6,480 bases of DNA, taken from the NCBI GenBank assembly GCA_036743315.1, contig DAINPV010000240.1:1-6480 (forward strand), given 5' to 3'. A model generated the notes under the pieces. It was not told the origin of the DNA, made no database searches, and saw only the letters and a list, made by a program, of their open reading frames with translations. The stretch is from CALBTQ01 sp036743315 (GTDB lineage Bacteria > Lernaellota > Lernaellaia > Lernaellales > Lernaellaceae). The translations under genes and the position numbers were made by a program. The stretch's first letter is position 1, and each line of letters starts with the position of its first letter. Shown piece after piece: positions 1 to 6,401 of this stretch.

Positions 1-1
1 A

Positions 2-67
2 GCGAACCTCGTCACCTTTATTGTCTGGGCGATTGTTCTGTCTTCCTTTTCTCCGGCGGCGGCGCAA
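2..67 (+). other. C-terminal part of the signal peptide of the GH84 protein
   Basis: In the GH84 frame, bases 2-67 encode a hydrophobic stretch (LVTFIVWAIVLSSF) followed by SPAAA and then Gln-Gly. This fits a type I signal peptidase site of the AxA kind. There is no lipobox cysteine at the cleavage point, so the protein is probably not an N-terminal lipoprotein. The basic n-region and start codon are outside the window. Confidence 0.8.
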
Positions 68-2512
68 GGTCTCGACTTGACGCCTTACGCCCGCGTGACG
101 GCGACGGACACCCGCCACACGTTTTACTTTTTATGGCCGCGGGAAACCGATGATGCGCCGGCGACCGTGCGCGACGGCGATGCCGAGACTTCCTGGAAGT
201 CGCCGGCCGGGGGCGAGCAGCGGTTGACCGTTGATTTTGCGCCGACCACCATGTGGCCGATCGAGTTTTCCGCCTTGACCGCAAAGTGGACGACCTTGCC
301 GGCCGGCGACCTGGTTGCGGTACGGGTTCGCGCATCGTGCGGCGGCGAGATCGTTTTCAACGCGTTGTGGGAAACGGGGCAAACCACCTTTGCTTTTCCG
401 GAAGCGGTGCGCGGTTACTGCCTGGAAATCGGCTTGGATAATCCCGGCGCCGCGGCGCTGGAATCGCTGCAGGTGTTTGCCGCGCCGGCCGACGAGTCGC
501 CGCAAATCGACGAAGTGACGATGCAGGCGACCGGTGATGCGCTGTCCGTTTTTTGGCGACCGATGAACGCCGGCGTCCACCATGTGGAACTCCATTTCGT
601 TATGGCGGATGGAGAAGCGCCCGACGCCGAAACGTTGATCGACATCGATCTGTTGCCCGATCCCTGGTCGGGACCGCTGCCGCCGAGCGACGGTTGCTTC
701 CTCGCGGTTGTGCCGGTCGCGGCCGACGGCACGAAAGGCGCGACGCAATACCTTGAGCTTCCGGCGCGCGCCAACCCGTTAATGCCGGCAACCGGCGTCA
801 TCGAGGGTTTTTACGGCCGGCCGTGGTCGCCGGATGAACGCCGCAACATGATGTTGTTCATGGCGCGAATCGGCATGAGCGTCTATGCTTACGGCCCGAA
901 AAATGACCCGCTGCATCGCGACAATTGGCGGGAACTGTATGACGACGATCAATTGGCCGAGTTCGCGGACCTCGTGCGCCTGGCGGGAAAGCTCGGCGTT
1001 TCCTTTGCGTTCGGCATCAGCCCCGGCAAAGATATCGACCCCGAAAGCGACGCCGACCGGCAGGCGTTGCTCGCCAAGCTTGCGCCGTTTATCGACATCG
1101 GCGTTACTTCGTTCGTCCTGCTGTTCGACGACATCGAGGGCGATCTCGCCCAACCGATCAACGCCGCGTTGGGCGCCGAACACGTGGAACTCGGCAACTG
1201 GCTGTTGCGGCAACTTGACGATCTGGCGGGTGAACCGATCGCGCTGTGGTTCGTGCCCACGGTGTACAGCAGCGAGCGGCAATACGATTGGCCGAACGGA
1301 GACGATTACCTACGGGAGATGGCCGGTCTCGATCCCCGCATCGGGTTGATGTGGACGGGGACGGGCACCTCGAAAGACACGTTGTCGGCGGCCGATGTCG
1401 CCGAAGTAACCGGCCTGACCGGTCGCAAGCCCATCATTTGGGACAACCAGCACGCCACCGACGGCGGCGACGGTTTCTATGGCCATGTCTTCCTCGCGCC
1501 GATTCTCGGGCGGAGCGCCGATCTGGTGGAGGCCGTCGAAGGATTCATGGTCAATCCGATGATTCTCGGCTCGGCCAACCGCATGATGCTCCACACCTAT
1601 GCCGCTTACCTCCGCGACCCGCTCGGCTACGATCCCGATCTAGCGCTGGCGGACAACGCCGACATGATCGGTGCGACGACCTCCGATCGCCTCCTGGCCT
1701 TGCGCCAGGCACGGTCCTATTACGGGTACGCCGGCAGCAACCTGATCGGCCAGCATACCTACCCGGAGATGGAATGGGCGTTGCGTCGTTTTCGTGAAAC
1801 ATCCGTGAGCGGTGAGCCTGCCGAGATCGCCGTGGCGGCCGCCGCGCTGATGAAAATCGCCGCGGAGATGGTCGTTTCCCAAAACGACCTGTGGCATTCG
1901 GGTTTCGATCCTTTGCTCGTGGACGATCTGTGGTTTCCGTCTCGGCAATTGGTGCATTATGGTTACGCCGTCTTGCTCACGCTGGATTCGGTGCGCGACC
2001 GTTTTTCCGGCCAAGACGGCGCCGCCTCGCAAGAAGCCGCAAAACGCTACTTGCGTCAAGCGTTTTTCGACCGTTACCAGGTGAGTCCGTTCATCGTGCC
2101 GTTTTGGCATCGTTCGTTGGCGAAAACAACCTTGCCGTCCATCTCTTTTTCGGCTCCCGCGATCGCCTCGCCGACAACGCTGGAGGCAAAAGTCGAATCT
2201 CCGTGGCTTTACGATACCGGCCTGGACGGCAACGTGGCGATCTACGGCTTGCCGGGGGCGGAGGTCGCCGATGGCGTGGTTTCCTGGCAGCCGCAACATG
2301 CCGGTGAATATAGCGCGTTGGTCGTGGCGAACGAAGTCGACGGTTGGTCGTGGGCGGAATTTTCGTTGTCCGTCTCGGGTGAGCCGTCAATACCGGCGGG
2401 AGATGACGATGACGACGATACGACCGACGATGACGCCGACGACGACGTTGATGACGATGCGGATGGCGCCGATGATGACGATGACGACGATGAAGGTTGT
2501 GGATGCCGATGA
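2..2512 (+). CDS. Secreted GH84 glycoside hydrolase (O-GlcNAcase / beta-N-acetylglucosaminidase type), 5'-truncated by the window
   Basis: The frame is open from base 2, so the start codon lies upstream; a TTG at 77 is not the real start. Visible codons (residue 1 at base 2) encode the end of a signal peptide, FIVWAIVLSSFSPAAA, with likely cleavage before Gln22. Residues about 30-160 look like a discoidin/F5-8C-type beta domain and 165-255 like an Fn3 domain. The GH84 core starts at about 263: EGFYGRPW (268-275), YGPKND with Lys300, LLFDDIEGD with the catalytic pair Asp376/Asp377, PTVYSS with Tyr422, MWTGTG, and WDNQHATD with Asn482 and Asp487. These match residues that bind GlcNAc and drive substrate-assisted catalysis in human OGA and bacterial GH84 enzymes. 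A helical region, an Ig-like domain (about 730-800) and an Asp-rich tail ending GCGCR follow. GH84 enzymes remove beta-linked GlcNAc from glycoproteins or related glycans; the true substrate is unknown. Export fits action on external glycans. Confidence 0.93.
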   Translation, partial: ANLVTFIVWAIVLSSFSPAAAQGLDLTPYARVTATDTRHTFYFLWPRETDDAPATVRDGDAETSWKSPAGGEQRLTVDFAPTTMWPIEFSALTAKWTTLPAGDLVAVRVRASCGGEIVFNALWETGQTTFAFPEAVRGYCLEIGLDNPGAAALESLQVFAAPADESPQIDEVTMQATGDALSVFWRPMNAGVHHVELHFVMADGEAPDAETLIDIDLLPDPWSGPLPPSDGCFLAVVPVAADGTKGATQYLELPARANPLMPATGVIEGFYGRPWSPDERRNMMLFMARIGMSVYAYGPKNDPLHRDNWRELYDDDQLAEFADLVRLAGKLGVSFAFGISPGKDIDPESDADRQALLAKLAPFIDIGVTSFVLLFDDIEGDLAQPINAALGAEHVELGNWLLRQLDDLAGEPIALWFVPTVYSSERQYDWPNGDDYLREMAGLDPRIGLMWTGTGTSKDTLSAADVAEVTGLTGRKPIIWDNQHATDGGDGFYGHVFLAPILGRSADLVEAVEGFMVNPMILGSANRMMLHTYAAYLRDPLGYDPDLALADNADMIGATTSDRLLALRQARSYYGYAGSNLIGQHTYPEMEWALRRFRETSVSGEPAEIAVAAAALMKIAAEMVVSQNDLWHSGFDPLLVDDLWFPSRQLVHYGYAVLLTLDSVRDRFSGQDGAASQEAAKRYLRQAFFDRYQVSPFIVPFWHRSLAKTTLPSISFSAPAIASPTTLEAKVESPWLYDTGLDGNVAIYGLPGAEVADGVVSWQPQHAGEYSALVVANEVDGWSWAEFSLSVSGEPSIPAGDDDDDDTTDDDADDDVDDDADGADDDDDDDEGCGCR
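2402..2494 (+). repeat. GAY-codon low-complexity tract encoding an Asp-rich tail
   Basis: These 31 codons encode 23 Asp and one Glu, broken by Thr, Ala, Val and Gly. The tract joins the last Ig-like domain to the terminal GCGCR. GAT and GAC are mixed, so it is an imperfect trinucleotide repeat rather than a pure one, but it is still a possible slippage site. A flexible acidic spacer or metal-binding tail is likely. In other secreted proteins of deltaproteobacterial type, from memory, similar tracts sit just before a C-terminal Cys motif. Confidence 0.85.
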
Positions 2513-2535
2513 CGGCAAAATCGAATTTTGCGGTC
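2511..2535. promoter_or_regulatory. 25-nt inverted repeat before tetR, candidate TetR operator
   Basis: The left arm GACGGCAAAAT and right arm ATTTTGCGGTC flank the 3-base centre CGA. They pair at 10 of 11 positions, with a single central G/G mismatch (2514 with 2532). The repeat overlaps the TGA stop of the GH84 gene (2510-2512) and ends 43 bases before the tetR ATG. TetR proteins commonly bind palindromes of this size near their own gene, so autoregulation is the favoured reading. It could instead form a hairpin RNA, but no T-run follows, so an intrinsic terminator is less likely. Confidence 0.5.
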
Positions 2536-2560
2536 GTTCAAGAAAGAGAAACCGCGTCAA

Positions 2561-2567
2561 GAAGAGG
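2561..2567 (+). promoter_or_regulatory. Ribosome binding site deciding the tetR start
   Basis: GAAGAGG lies 11 bases before the ATG at 2579. An in-frame TTG at 2528 would add 17 residues, but it has no clear purine-rich site in front of it and lies inside the inverted repeat. The ATG is therefore preferred. Confidence 0.5.
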
Positions 2568-2578
2568 GCTGGCTTGAG

Positions 2579-3232
2579 ATGAACGCAATCACAGCGGACA
2601 AAAAGGCGACAAGAAAACGCAGACCGATCACGCGGGAGAGCAAAAAGGAAAAGACCAAGGCAGCCATCATCCTGGCGGCGCTGGAGTTGTTCGAGCGGCG
2701 GGGCTTCGAGAAAACGACGGTGGATGAAATAGCCGCCGCCGCCGAGGTCTCGACGCGCACGTTCTATCGGTATTTCCCCACCAAAGATCATGTGATGTTT
2801 CCGTATCACCATGAATACATCGCGGAATTCCGCAGCCTGCTCCAAAATCATCACGCCAAGGAACCGCCGCTTGCGATCATCCGTGGCGCGTTGCGTTCCA
2901 TGGCCGAATTGTACCTGGCCGGTCGTTACGAGCACTTGCGGTTTCAACGTATCATTTCGTCTTCACCCGCCCTGGTCGCCCGTAGCGTTCCCTTCGACGC
3001 GGAATGGGAAACGGCGATCGCCGACGCTTGGCGAAACGGCCGCCGCGCGGATGCCAAGGCAAAACAAAAGGCGAAGCTGATCGCGGGCGCCGTCATGGGC
3101 GCAATCAATGCCGTGATGTCCATGTGGTATGCCGCCGACTGTCCCTTGGATCTGGTGGCGAGGGCGGAGAGCGCGCTGGAGTTGCTGGAGCGCGGGATCG
3201 GCAATGACTTGAGAAAAACTCCAGAAGAATAA
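2579..3232 (+). CDS. TetR/AcrR-family transcriptional regulator
   Basis: A 217-aa protein from the ATG at 2579, a normal length for the family. A lysine/arginine-rich N-terminal arm (residues 8-27) precedes the TetR_N domain: IILAALELFERRGFEKTTV (30-48), then the helix-turn-helix at about 48-66 with the classic ending TFYRYFPTKD (61-70). Residues 75-210 are helical and variable and would form the ligand-binding and dimer domain; nothing in them identifies the ligand. The gene lies 66 bp after the GH84 stop and 127 bp before the next glycosidase-like gene, all in the same direction, so a local regulator of one or both is plausible. The inverted repeat at 2511-2535 is a candidate binding site. 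Family assignment is secure; target and inducer are unknown. Confidence 0.95.
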   Translation: MNAITADKKATRKRRPITRESKKEKTKAAIILAALELFERRGFEKTTVDEIAAAAEVSTRTFYRYFPTKDHVMFPYHHEYIAEFRSLLQNHHAKEPPLAIIRGALRSMAELYLAGRYEHLRFQRIISSSPALVARSVPFDAEWETAIADAWRNGRRADAKAKQKAKLIAGAVMGAINAVMSMWYAADCPLDLVARAESALELLERGIGNDLRKTPEE

Positions 3233-3275
3233 AACATGAGAAAGGGCAACTTCGCGAGCGGGCGCCGGTCATGAA

Positions 3276-3301
3276 GAATCGACGTCAGCGGAGTCTGATT
3301 C
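3276..3301. promoter_or_regulatory. Imperfect inverted repeat in the tetR to glycosidase gap
   Basis: GAATCGAC (3276-3283) can pair with GTCTGATTC (3293-3301), giving 8 bp with one bulged T and a 9-base loop. It lies in the 127-bp gap (3233-3359) before the clan GH-D-like gene. No T-run follows. It may be an operator, a weak terminator for tetR, or chance. It does not share sequence with the 2511-2535 repeat. Confidence 0.2.
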
Positions 3302-3344
3302 CACATTGATTGTCGACGGCGCGGCTCATGAACCTTTGATCCCC

Positions 3345-3350
3345 AGGGGG
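3345..3350 (+). promoter_or_regulatory. Ribosome binding site supporting a TTG start at 3360
   Basis: AGGGGG lies 9 bases before the TTG at 3360. It is only 3 bases before an in-frame GTG at 3354, which is too close. Starting at TTG 3360 also places a clean signal peptide at the N-terminus. Confidence 0.55.
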
Positions 3351-3359
3351 ACAGTGGAA

Positions 3360-5357
3360 TTGAGAATCTTGCTGATTGCATCGGCCGTGGCCGTCGTTTT
3401 CGGCCTCTTTTTCAGCGCGCCGGAAGCGCGGTCCGAGACGGCGAACACCGACTTCCAGGTCTTCAAGCAGGTTTTTGAAAAGACGCTGACCGATACGGCC
3501 ACCGGCGATTTCTACAAACCCGCCCATCGCCGCCCGCCGATCCCGGTGGATCCGAAATACAAACATGCGCTGACCTTTCAAATGTCGCAGTTTTTTCCTG
3601 CGCGCCGCGAGGTCTTGCCGGGAAACGGTCCGCTGATCCTGTTTTCCGACGAGATGGACGTCATCGTCTTTTCGCCGCTGGACCATTATTACGTGAGCCT
3701 CATCGATTATCAGGACGGCGAAATCCGCTACGGCATCGCGGGCGACGTTAACGAGATTCCGGCGGGCTTTGAACACAGCTTCATCCTGGTTTCCGGCAAG
3801 GGAATGAACGCCACGGTTGAGCGATGGGGCGATCTGTTGCGCGCGCATGCCGGAAAGAAACGGGTGGACCGTTATGCGGATACCGAATTGTCCTACCTCG
3901 GCTATTGGACTGACGCCGGCGCCGCGTATTACTGGAACACGATGCCCGGCAAGAATTACGAGCAAACGCTGCTTGCCGTGAAAGAGGAGGCCGATGCGCG
4001 AGGCATCCCCTACCGGTATTTCCAGATCGATTCCTGGTGGTATTACACCAAAAAGCCTGGTCTGGTGGTCGAGGGCGCCAAGCGATGGGCGCCTCGTCCC
4101 GAGGTATTCCCGCAGGGCCTGGCCGCCTTTCGCGAACGCCTTGGCCTGCCGCTTATCGCCCACACGCGCTGGTTTGCGCCGGACAACGAGCACGCCAAGG
4201 TTTTTCCGTTCATCATCGAAGACCGAGTCGCGATTCCCCAAGGCCGCGCCTTCTTCGACCGTGTGATGAGCGAGGCGAAGTCATGGGGCATCGAGACCTA
4301 TGAGCAGGATTGGCTCATGCCGCAGTTCTGGTGGATGGATCACCTCCGTAACGGCGTGGATCACACCGAGACCTGGCTGAAAAACATGGATGACGCGGCG
4401 GCTGACAACGGCTTGACCATGCAGATTTGCATGTCCGGCGCCGCCCAGGTGATGGATTCGATCAACCGCCGATCCTGGACGACGGTGCGTTCGTCCATCG
4501 ATTACAAGCCTGGGTATGCCAAGGAATCCTACTGGCCCCAATTTCATGTCGCCAACATGATCGTTCACGCGGCGGGGCTGTTGCCGTTCAAGGACAACTT
4601 CCGCACCGCCGAGAAGCATGGCGAGGCGGAAGCGCTGATCAGTGTTTTGTCGGCGGGAATGGTCGGACCGAGCGATGAGGTGGATAAGCAGAACGCCGCC
4701 CTTCTTATGAGGACCTGCCGGGCCGACGGCCTTCTTCTGAAGCCGGATCGTCCGGCCACGCCGATCGACGCCATGTTTTTGCCGCATTCGCGGCCGTTTA
4801 TCACCAAAACGTTTTCCCGCCGCGCCGGGCTCGGCGAGTGGGCATACCTCGCCGCGTATCATTTCGCGCGCCGGCATCCCGAGCGGCGTCTCCGCGATCG
4901 GTTGTTTGCCAGACTCACTTACGACGGCAACGAAATGAGCCGTTTCTTTGTGTTTCCGAATCGCGTGACGGATTGGCGCGTGAATCTCGAAAAGGACCTC
5001 GGTATTCATGGATCGGTCGTCATTTATAACTGGCGTAACCGGACCGCGGCGGTGGTGGAAAACGCGTTCGACTTGCCGAAAATCGAGCACCTGTATGGTT
5101 TCGATTACCTGGTCCTTGCCCCCATCTTCGCCAACGGACTTGCGCTGATCGGGGAAACCGGGAAGTTCGTTACGGTTGCCGATAAACGATTCGCGAGAAT
5201 TGAAATCGGTGAGAACGACATCACCCTGCGGGTGCTCGGCGTTCCTGGTGAAACGATTTCTGTAAGCGCCTTCGATACACGCTCGCAAAAAATGATGACT
5301 CCCGTTTCGGCGACGATCGGTCCCGCAGGGACTGCACAACTCAAGATCGGCAGGTAA
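3360..5357 (+). CDS. Secreted clan GH-D-like glycosidase (alpha-galactosidase / raffinose-synthase-like TIM barrel), uncharacterised family
   Basis: From TTG 3360 the protein has 665 aa and starts MRILLIASAVAVVFGLFFSA, a signal peptide probably cut near residue 20-25. An N-terminal beta domain runs to about 170. The barrel begins at YLGYWTDAG (179-187), followed by FQIDSWWYY (221-229), EVFPQGL (248-254), IAHTRWF (266-272), YEQDWL (314-319), VRSSIDY (376-382), GPSDE (436-440) and RADGLLLKPDRP (454-465); a beta-sandwich follows. The order W-D, IDSWW, FPxGL resembles GH36 and raffinose synthases (GWCTWDAF, IDDGW, FPKGL). By analogy with GH27/GH36, Asp317 is the candidate nucleophile and Asp381 the acid/base; this is inference, not alignment. 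From memory, the YWTD, RADGLLLKP and DSWWYY motifs recur in unannotated proteins of invertebrates and some bacteria. A longer start (TTG 3306) would put 18 residues before the signal peptide and is unlikely. Probable role: hydrolysis or transfer of alpha-linked sugars outside the cytoplasm. Confidence 0.72.
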   Translation: MRILLIASAVAVVFGLFFSAPEARSETANTDFQVFKQVFEKTLTDTATGDFYKPAHRRPPIPVDPKYKHALTFQMSQFFPARREVLPGNGPLILFSDEMDVIVFSPLDHYYVSLIDYQDGEIRYGIAGDVNEIPAGFEHSFILVSGKGMNATVERWGDLLRAHAGKKRVDRYADTELSYLGYWTDAGAAYYWNTMPGKNYEQTLLAVKEEADARGIPYRYFQIDSWWYYTKKPGLVVEGAKRWAPRPEVFPQGLAAFRERLGLPLIAHTRWFAPDNEHAKVFPFIIEDRVAIPQGRAFFDRVMSEAKSWGIETYEQDWLMPQFWWMDHLRNGVDHTETWLKNMDDAAADNGLTMQICMSGAAQVMDSINRRSWTTVRSSIDYKPGYAKESYWPQFHVANMIVHAAGLLPFKDNFRTAEKHGEAEALISVLSAGMVGPSDEVDKQNAALLMRTCRADGLLLKPDRPATPIDAMFLPHSRPFITKTFSRRAGLGEWAYLAAYHFARRHPERRLRDRLFARLTYDGNEMSRFFVFPNRVTDWRVNLEKDLGIHGSVVIYNWRNRTAAVVENAFDLPKIEHLYGFDYLVLAPIFANGLALIGETGKFVTVADKRFARIEIGENDITLRVLGVPGETISVSAFDTRSQKMMTPVSATIGPAGTAQLKIGR

Positions 5358-5376
5358 AGCCCGCAAACCGAAGGAT

Positions 5377-5406
5377 CGGCAAGCCGACCGCGGAGCCGCG
5401 GCGGTC
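5377..5406 (+). terminator. Pair of GC-rich hairpins after the glycosidase gene, weak terminator candidate
   Basis: CGGC-AA-GCCG (5377-5386) is directly followed by GACCGC-9-GCGGTC (5386-5406), 20 bp after the TAA at 5355-5357. Only TTAG follows, not a T-run, so this is not a textbook intrinsic terminator. It could stabilise the 3' end of the mRNA or be a small repeat. It is the only terminator-like structure I see in the 5358-5663 gap. Confidence 0.3.
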
Positions 5407-5451
5407 TTAGCCGCCCACGGGGGATTCGGGTCTGTCGGCAAAACGAGCGCC

Positions 5452-5637
5452 TTGCATACCGGTACGCTCATGGGCAGCATGATTAGGGTTCGCCTCAGGA
5501 AAGCGCCGTTGGCGGAGATCCCCACGGACCGAGAAAAGCGGATTGACTGGTTGGATTCCCAAGGGATGATGGTTGACGAGCGGATCGAATCGCCGAGCCA
5601 AGGTAAATTGCCGACGAAGGTGCTCGGGAAATAGAAT
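5452..5637 (+). pseudogene. Possible remnant of a PlsC/YihG-type acyltransferase (C-terminal end only)
   Basis: The frame encodes TLMGSMIRVRLRKAPLAEIP (from about 5464), then TDREKRIDWLDSQGMMVDERI, ending at the TAG at 5635-5637. This resembles the C-terminal end of YihG-like 1-acylglycerol-3-phosphate acyltransferases, where a LCGRI-RVRVR strand is followed by IPL-EIPTD and WL--QW--VDE-I. The catalytic HXXXXD and the glycerol-binding motifs are absent upstream. The frame stays open back to the glycosidase stop, but residues there look unrelated. A TTG at 5452 has no good ribosome site. In the usual WLxxQW motif the second Trp is Gly here, which fits decay. Most likely a leftover 3' end after deletion or insertion; alternatively a small real gene or chance similarity. 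Confidence 0.42.
5608..5637 (+). promoter_or_regulatory. Candidate sigma-70-type promoter for the outer-membrane protein gene
   Basis: TTGCCG (5608-5613) and TAGAAT (5632-5637) are separated by 18 bases. Transcription would start near 5644, about 20 bases before the ATG at 5664. The site lies within the last codons of the acyltransferase remnant. It is a sequence match only. Confidence 0.35.
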
Positions 5638-5652
5638 TAGATGAATGAGAAC

Positions 5653-5658
5653 GGAGGG
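5653..5658 (+). promoter_or_regulatory. Strong ribosome binding site of the outer-membrane protein gene
   Basis: GGAGGG is followed 5 bases later by the ATG at 5664. It fixes the start of the barrel protein and leaves an intact signal peptide. Confidence 0.7.
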
Positions 5659-5663
5659 CGGTC

Positions 5664-6401
5664 ATGAGATCGAAGCTCTTTTCGGCAGTTCTGGTGATGC
5701 TTGTGCTAGCTCCCCTTCCGGCGTGGGCGGATTGGTTTTTTGACACGGAAACCGGAGCGGCGTTTTCCGGCTACAACGACGTGCGCATTCCGGGAGATGG
5801 CGGCACGCTTTTTTCGCTCACGGAGGATCTGCACGCGGAACCGACATGGTTCGTGCGTTTTCGCCTTGGCGCCACCATCGCCCGACGGCACACCATTTCA
5901 GCCCTTGCCGCTCCCTTTGCCTTTCGTTCCGAAGGGCGGTTCGACCGTGATGTGAACTACGACGGGACAACGTTTCAGCAAGGAGAGAAGGTACGGGGCT
6001 ACTATCGCTTCGATTCTTACCGGCTGAGCTATCGCTATGATTTCCTGCTCAGCCCGGTCGAATTGGGGGCTGGAGTGACGGCGAAAGTCCGTGATGCGGC
6101 GATCGCTTTGGACGGCGAACAATACAAAGAGTACACCAACACCGGATTCGTCCCCTTGGTCAATTTCCGTCTTTCCTGGGAATTCGTTCCGCGGTGGGGT
6201 CTTCTTTTTGAAGGCGATGCCTTGGCGGGCCCGCAAGGGCGCGCCGAGGATGTTCTCGCCGCCGTGACGGTAAAAGCAAAGGACAACGTCATGATCCGGG
6301 CCGGCTATCGGATTTTGGAGGGCGGCGCCGATAACGATAAAGTGTATACCTTTGCCTTGGTCCACTATGCCGCGTTGGGGCTCATGGTAGGATTCCAATA
6401 A
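5664..6401 (+). CDS. Outer-membrane beta-barrel protein of unknown function
   Basis: A 245-aa protein with a classic signal peptide: MRSK, a hydrophobic core (LFSAVLVMLVLAPLP), and AWA with cleavage before Asp23. The mature 223 residues alternate polar and hydrophobic residues and are rich in aromatics, with strand-like segments such as WFVRFRLGATI, HTISALAAPFAF, YYRFDSYRLSYRYDFLL, VELGAGVTAKVRDAAI, VPLVNFRLSWEF, WGLLFEGDALA and VMIRAGYRIL. This suggests about 8-10 transmembrane strands. The end (LGLMVGFQ) has Phe one residue before the C-terminus, close to the terminal aromatic typical of BAM substrates. I recall this as a conserved family of hypothetical proteins with NDVRIPG near the N-terminus and RILEGGADNDxVY near the C-terminus, but no function is known to me. 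A small porin or structural barrel is possible. The likely own promoter and the 306-bp gap upstream argue against co-transcription with the glycosidase gene. Confidence 0.88.
   Translation: MRSKLFSAVLVMLVLAPLPAWADWFFDTETGAAFSGYNDVRIPGDGGTLFSLTEDLHAEPTWFVRFRLGATIARRHTISALAAPFAFRSEGRFDRDVNYDGTTFQQGEKVRGYYRFDSYRLSYRYDFLLSPVELGAGVTAKVRDAAIALDGEQYKEYTNTGFVPLVNFRLSWEFVPRWGLLFEGDALAGPQGRAEDVLAAVTVKAKDNVMIRAGYRILEGGADNDKVYTFALVHYAALGLMVGFQ

Noticed and set aside
77..79. TTG as the start of the GH84 gene
   Set aside because: The frame is open upstream to the window edge and encodes a signal peptide ending SPAAA. Starting at 77 would remove it.
2528..2530. TTG as the start of tetR
   Set aside because: It lies in the inverted repeat and lacks a ribosome site; the ATG at 2579 has GAAGAGG in front and gives a normal TetR length.
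3271..3309. Small ORF of 12 codons (MKNRRQRSLIPH) before the glycosidase gene, as a leader peptide
   Set aside because: No clear ribosome site and no attenuation-like structure or repeated codons. Too short to separate from chance.
4281..5525. Long open frame on the minus strand (414 codons), and others at 3285-4241 and 1640-2299
   Set aside because: They lie opposite well-supported genes with recognisable motifs, and their translations are Arg/His/Pro-rich and resemble no family. This is an effect of GC-rich codon use.
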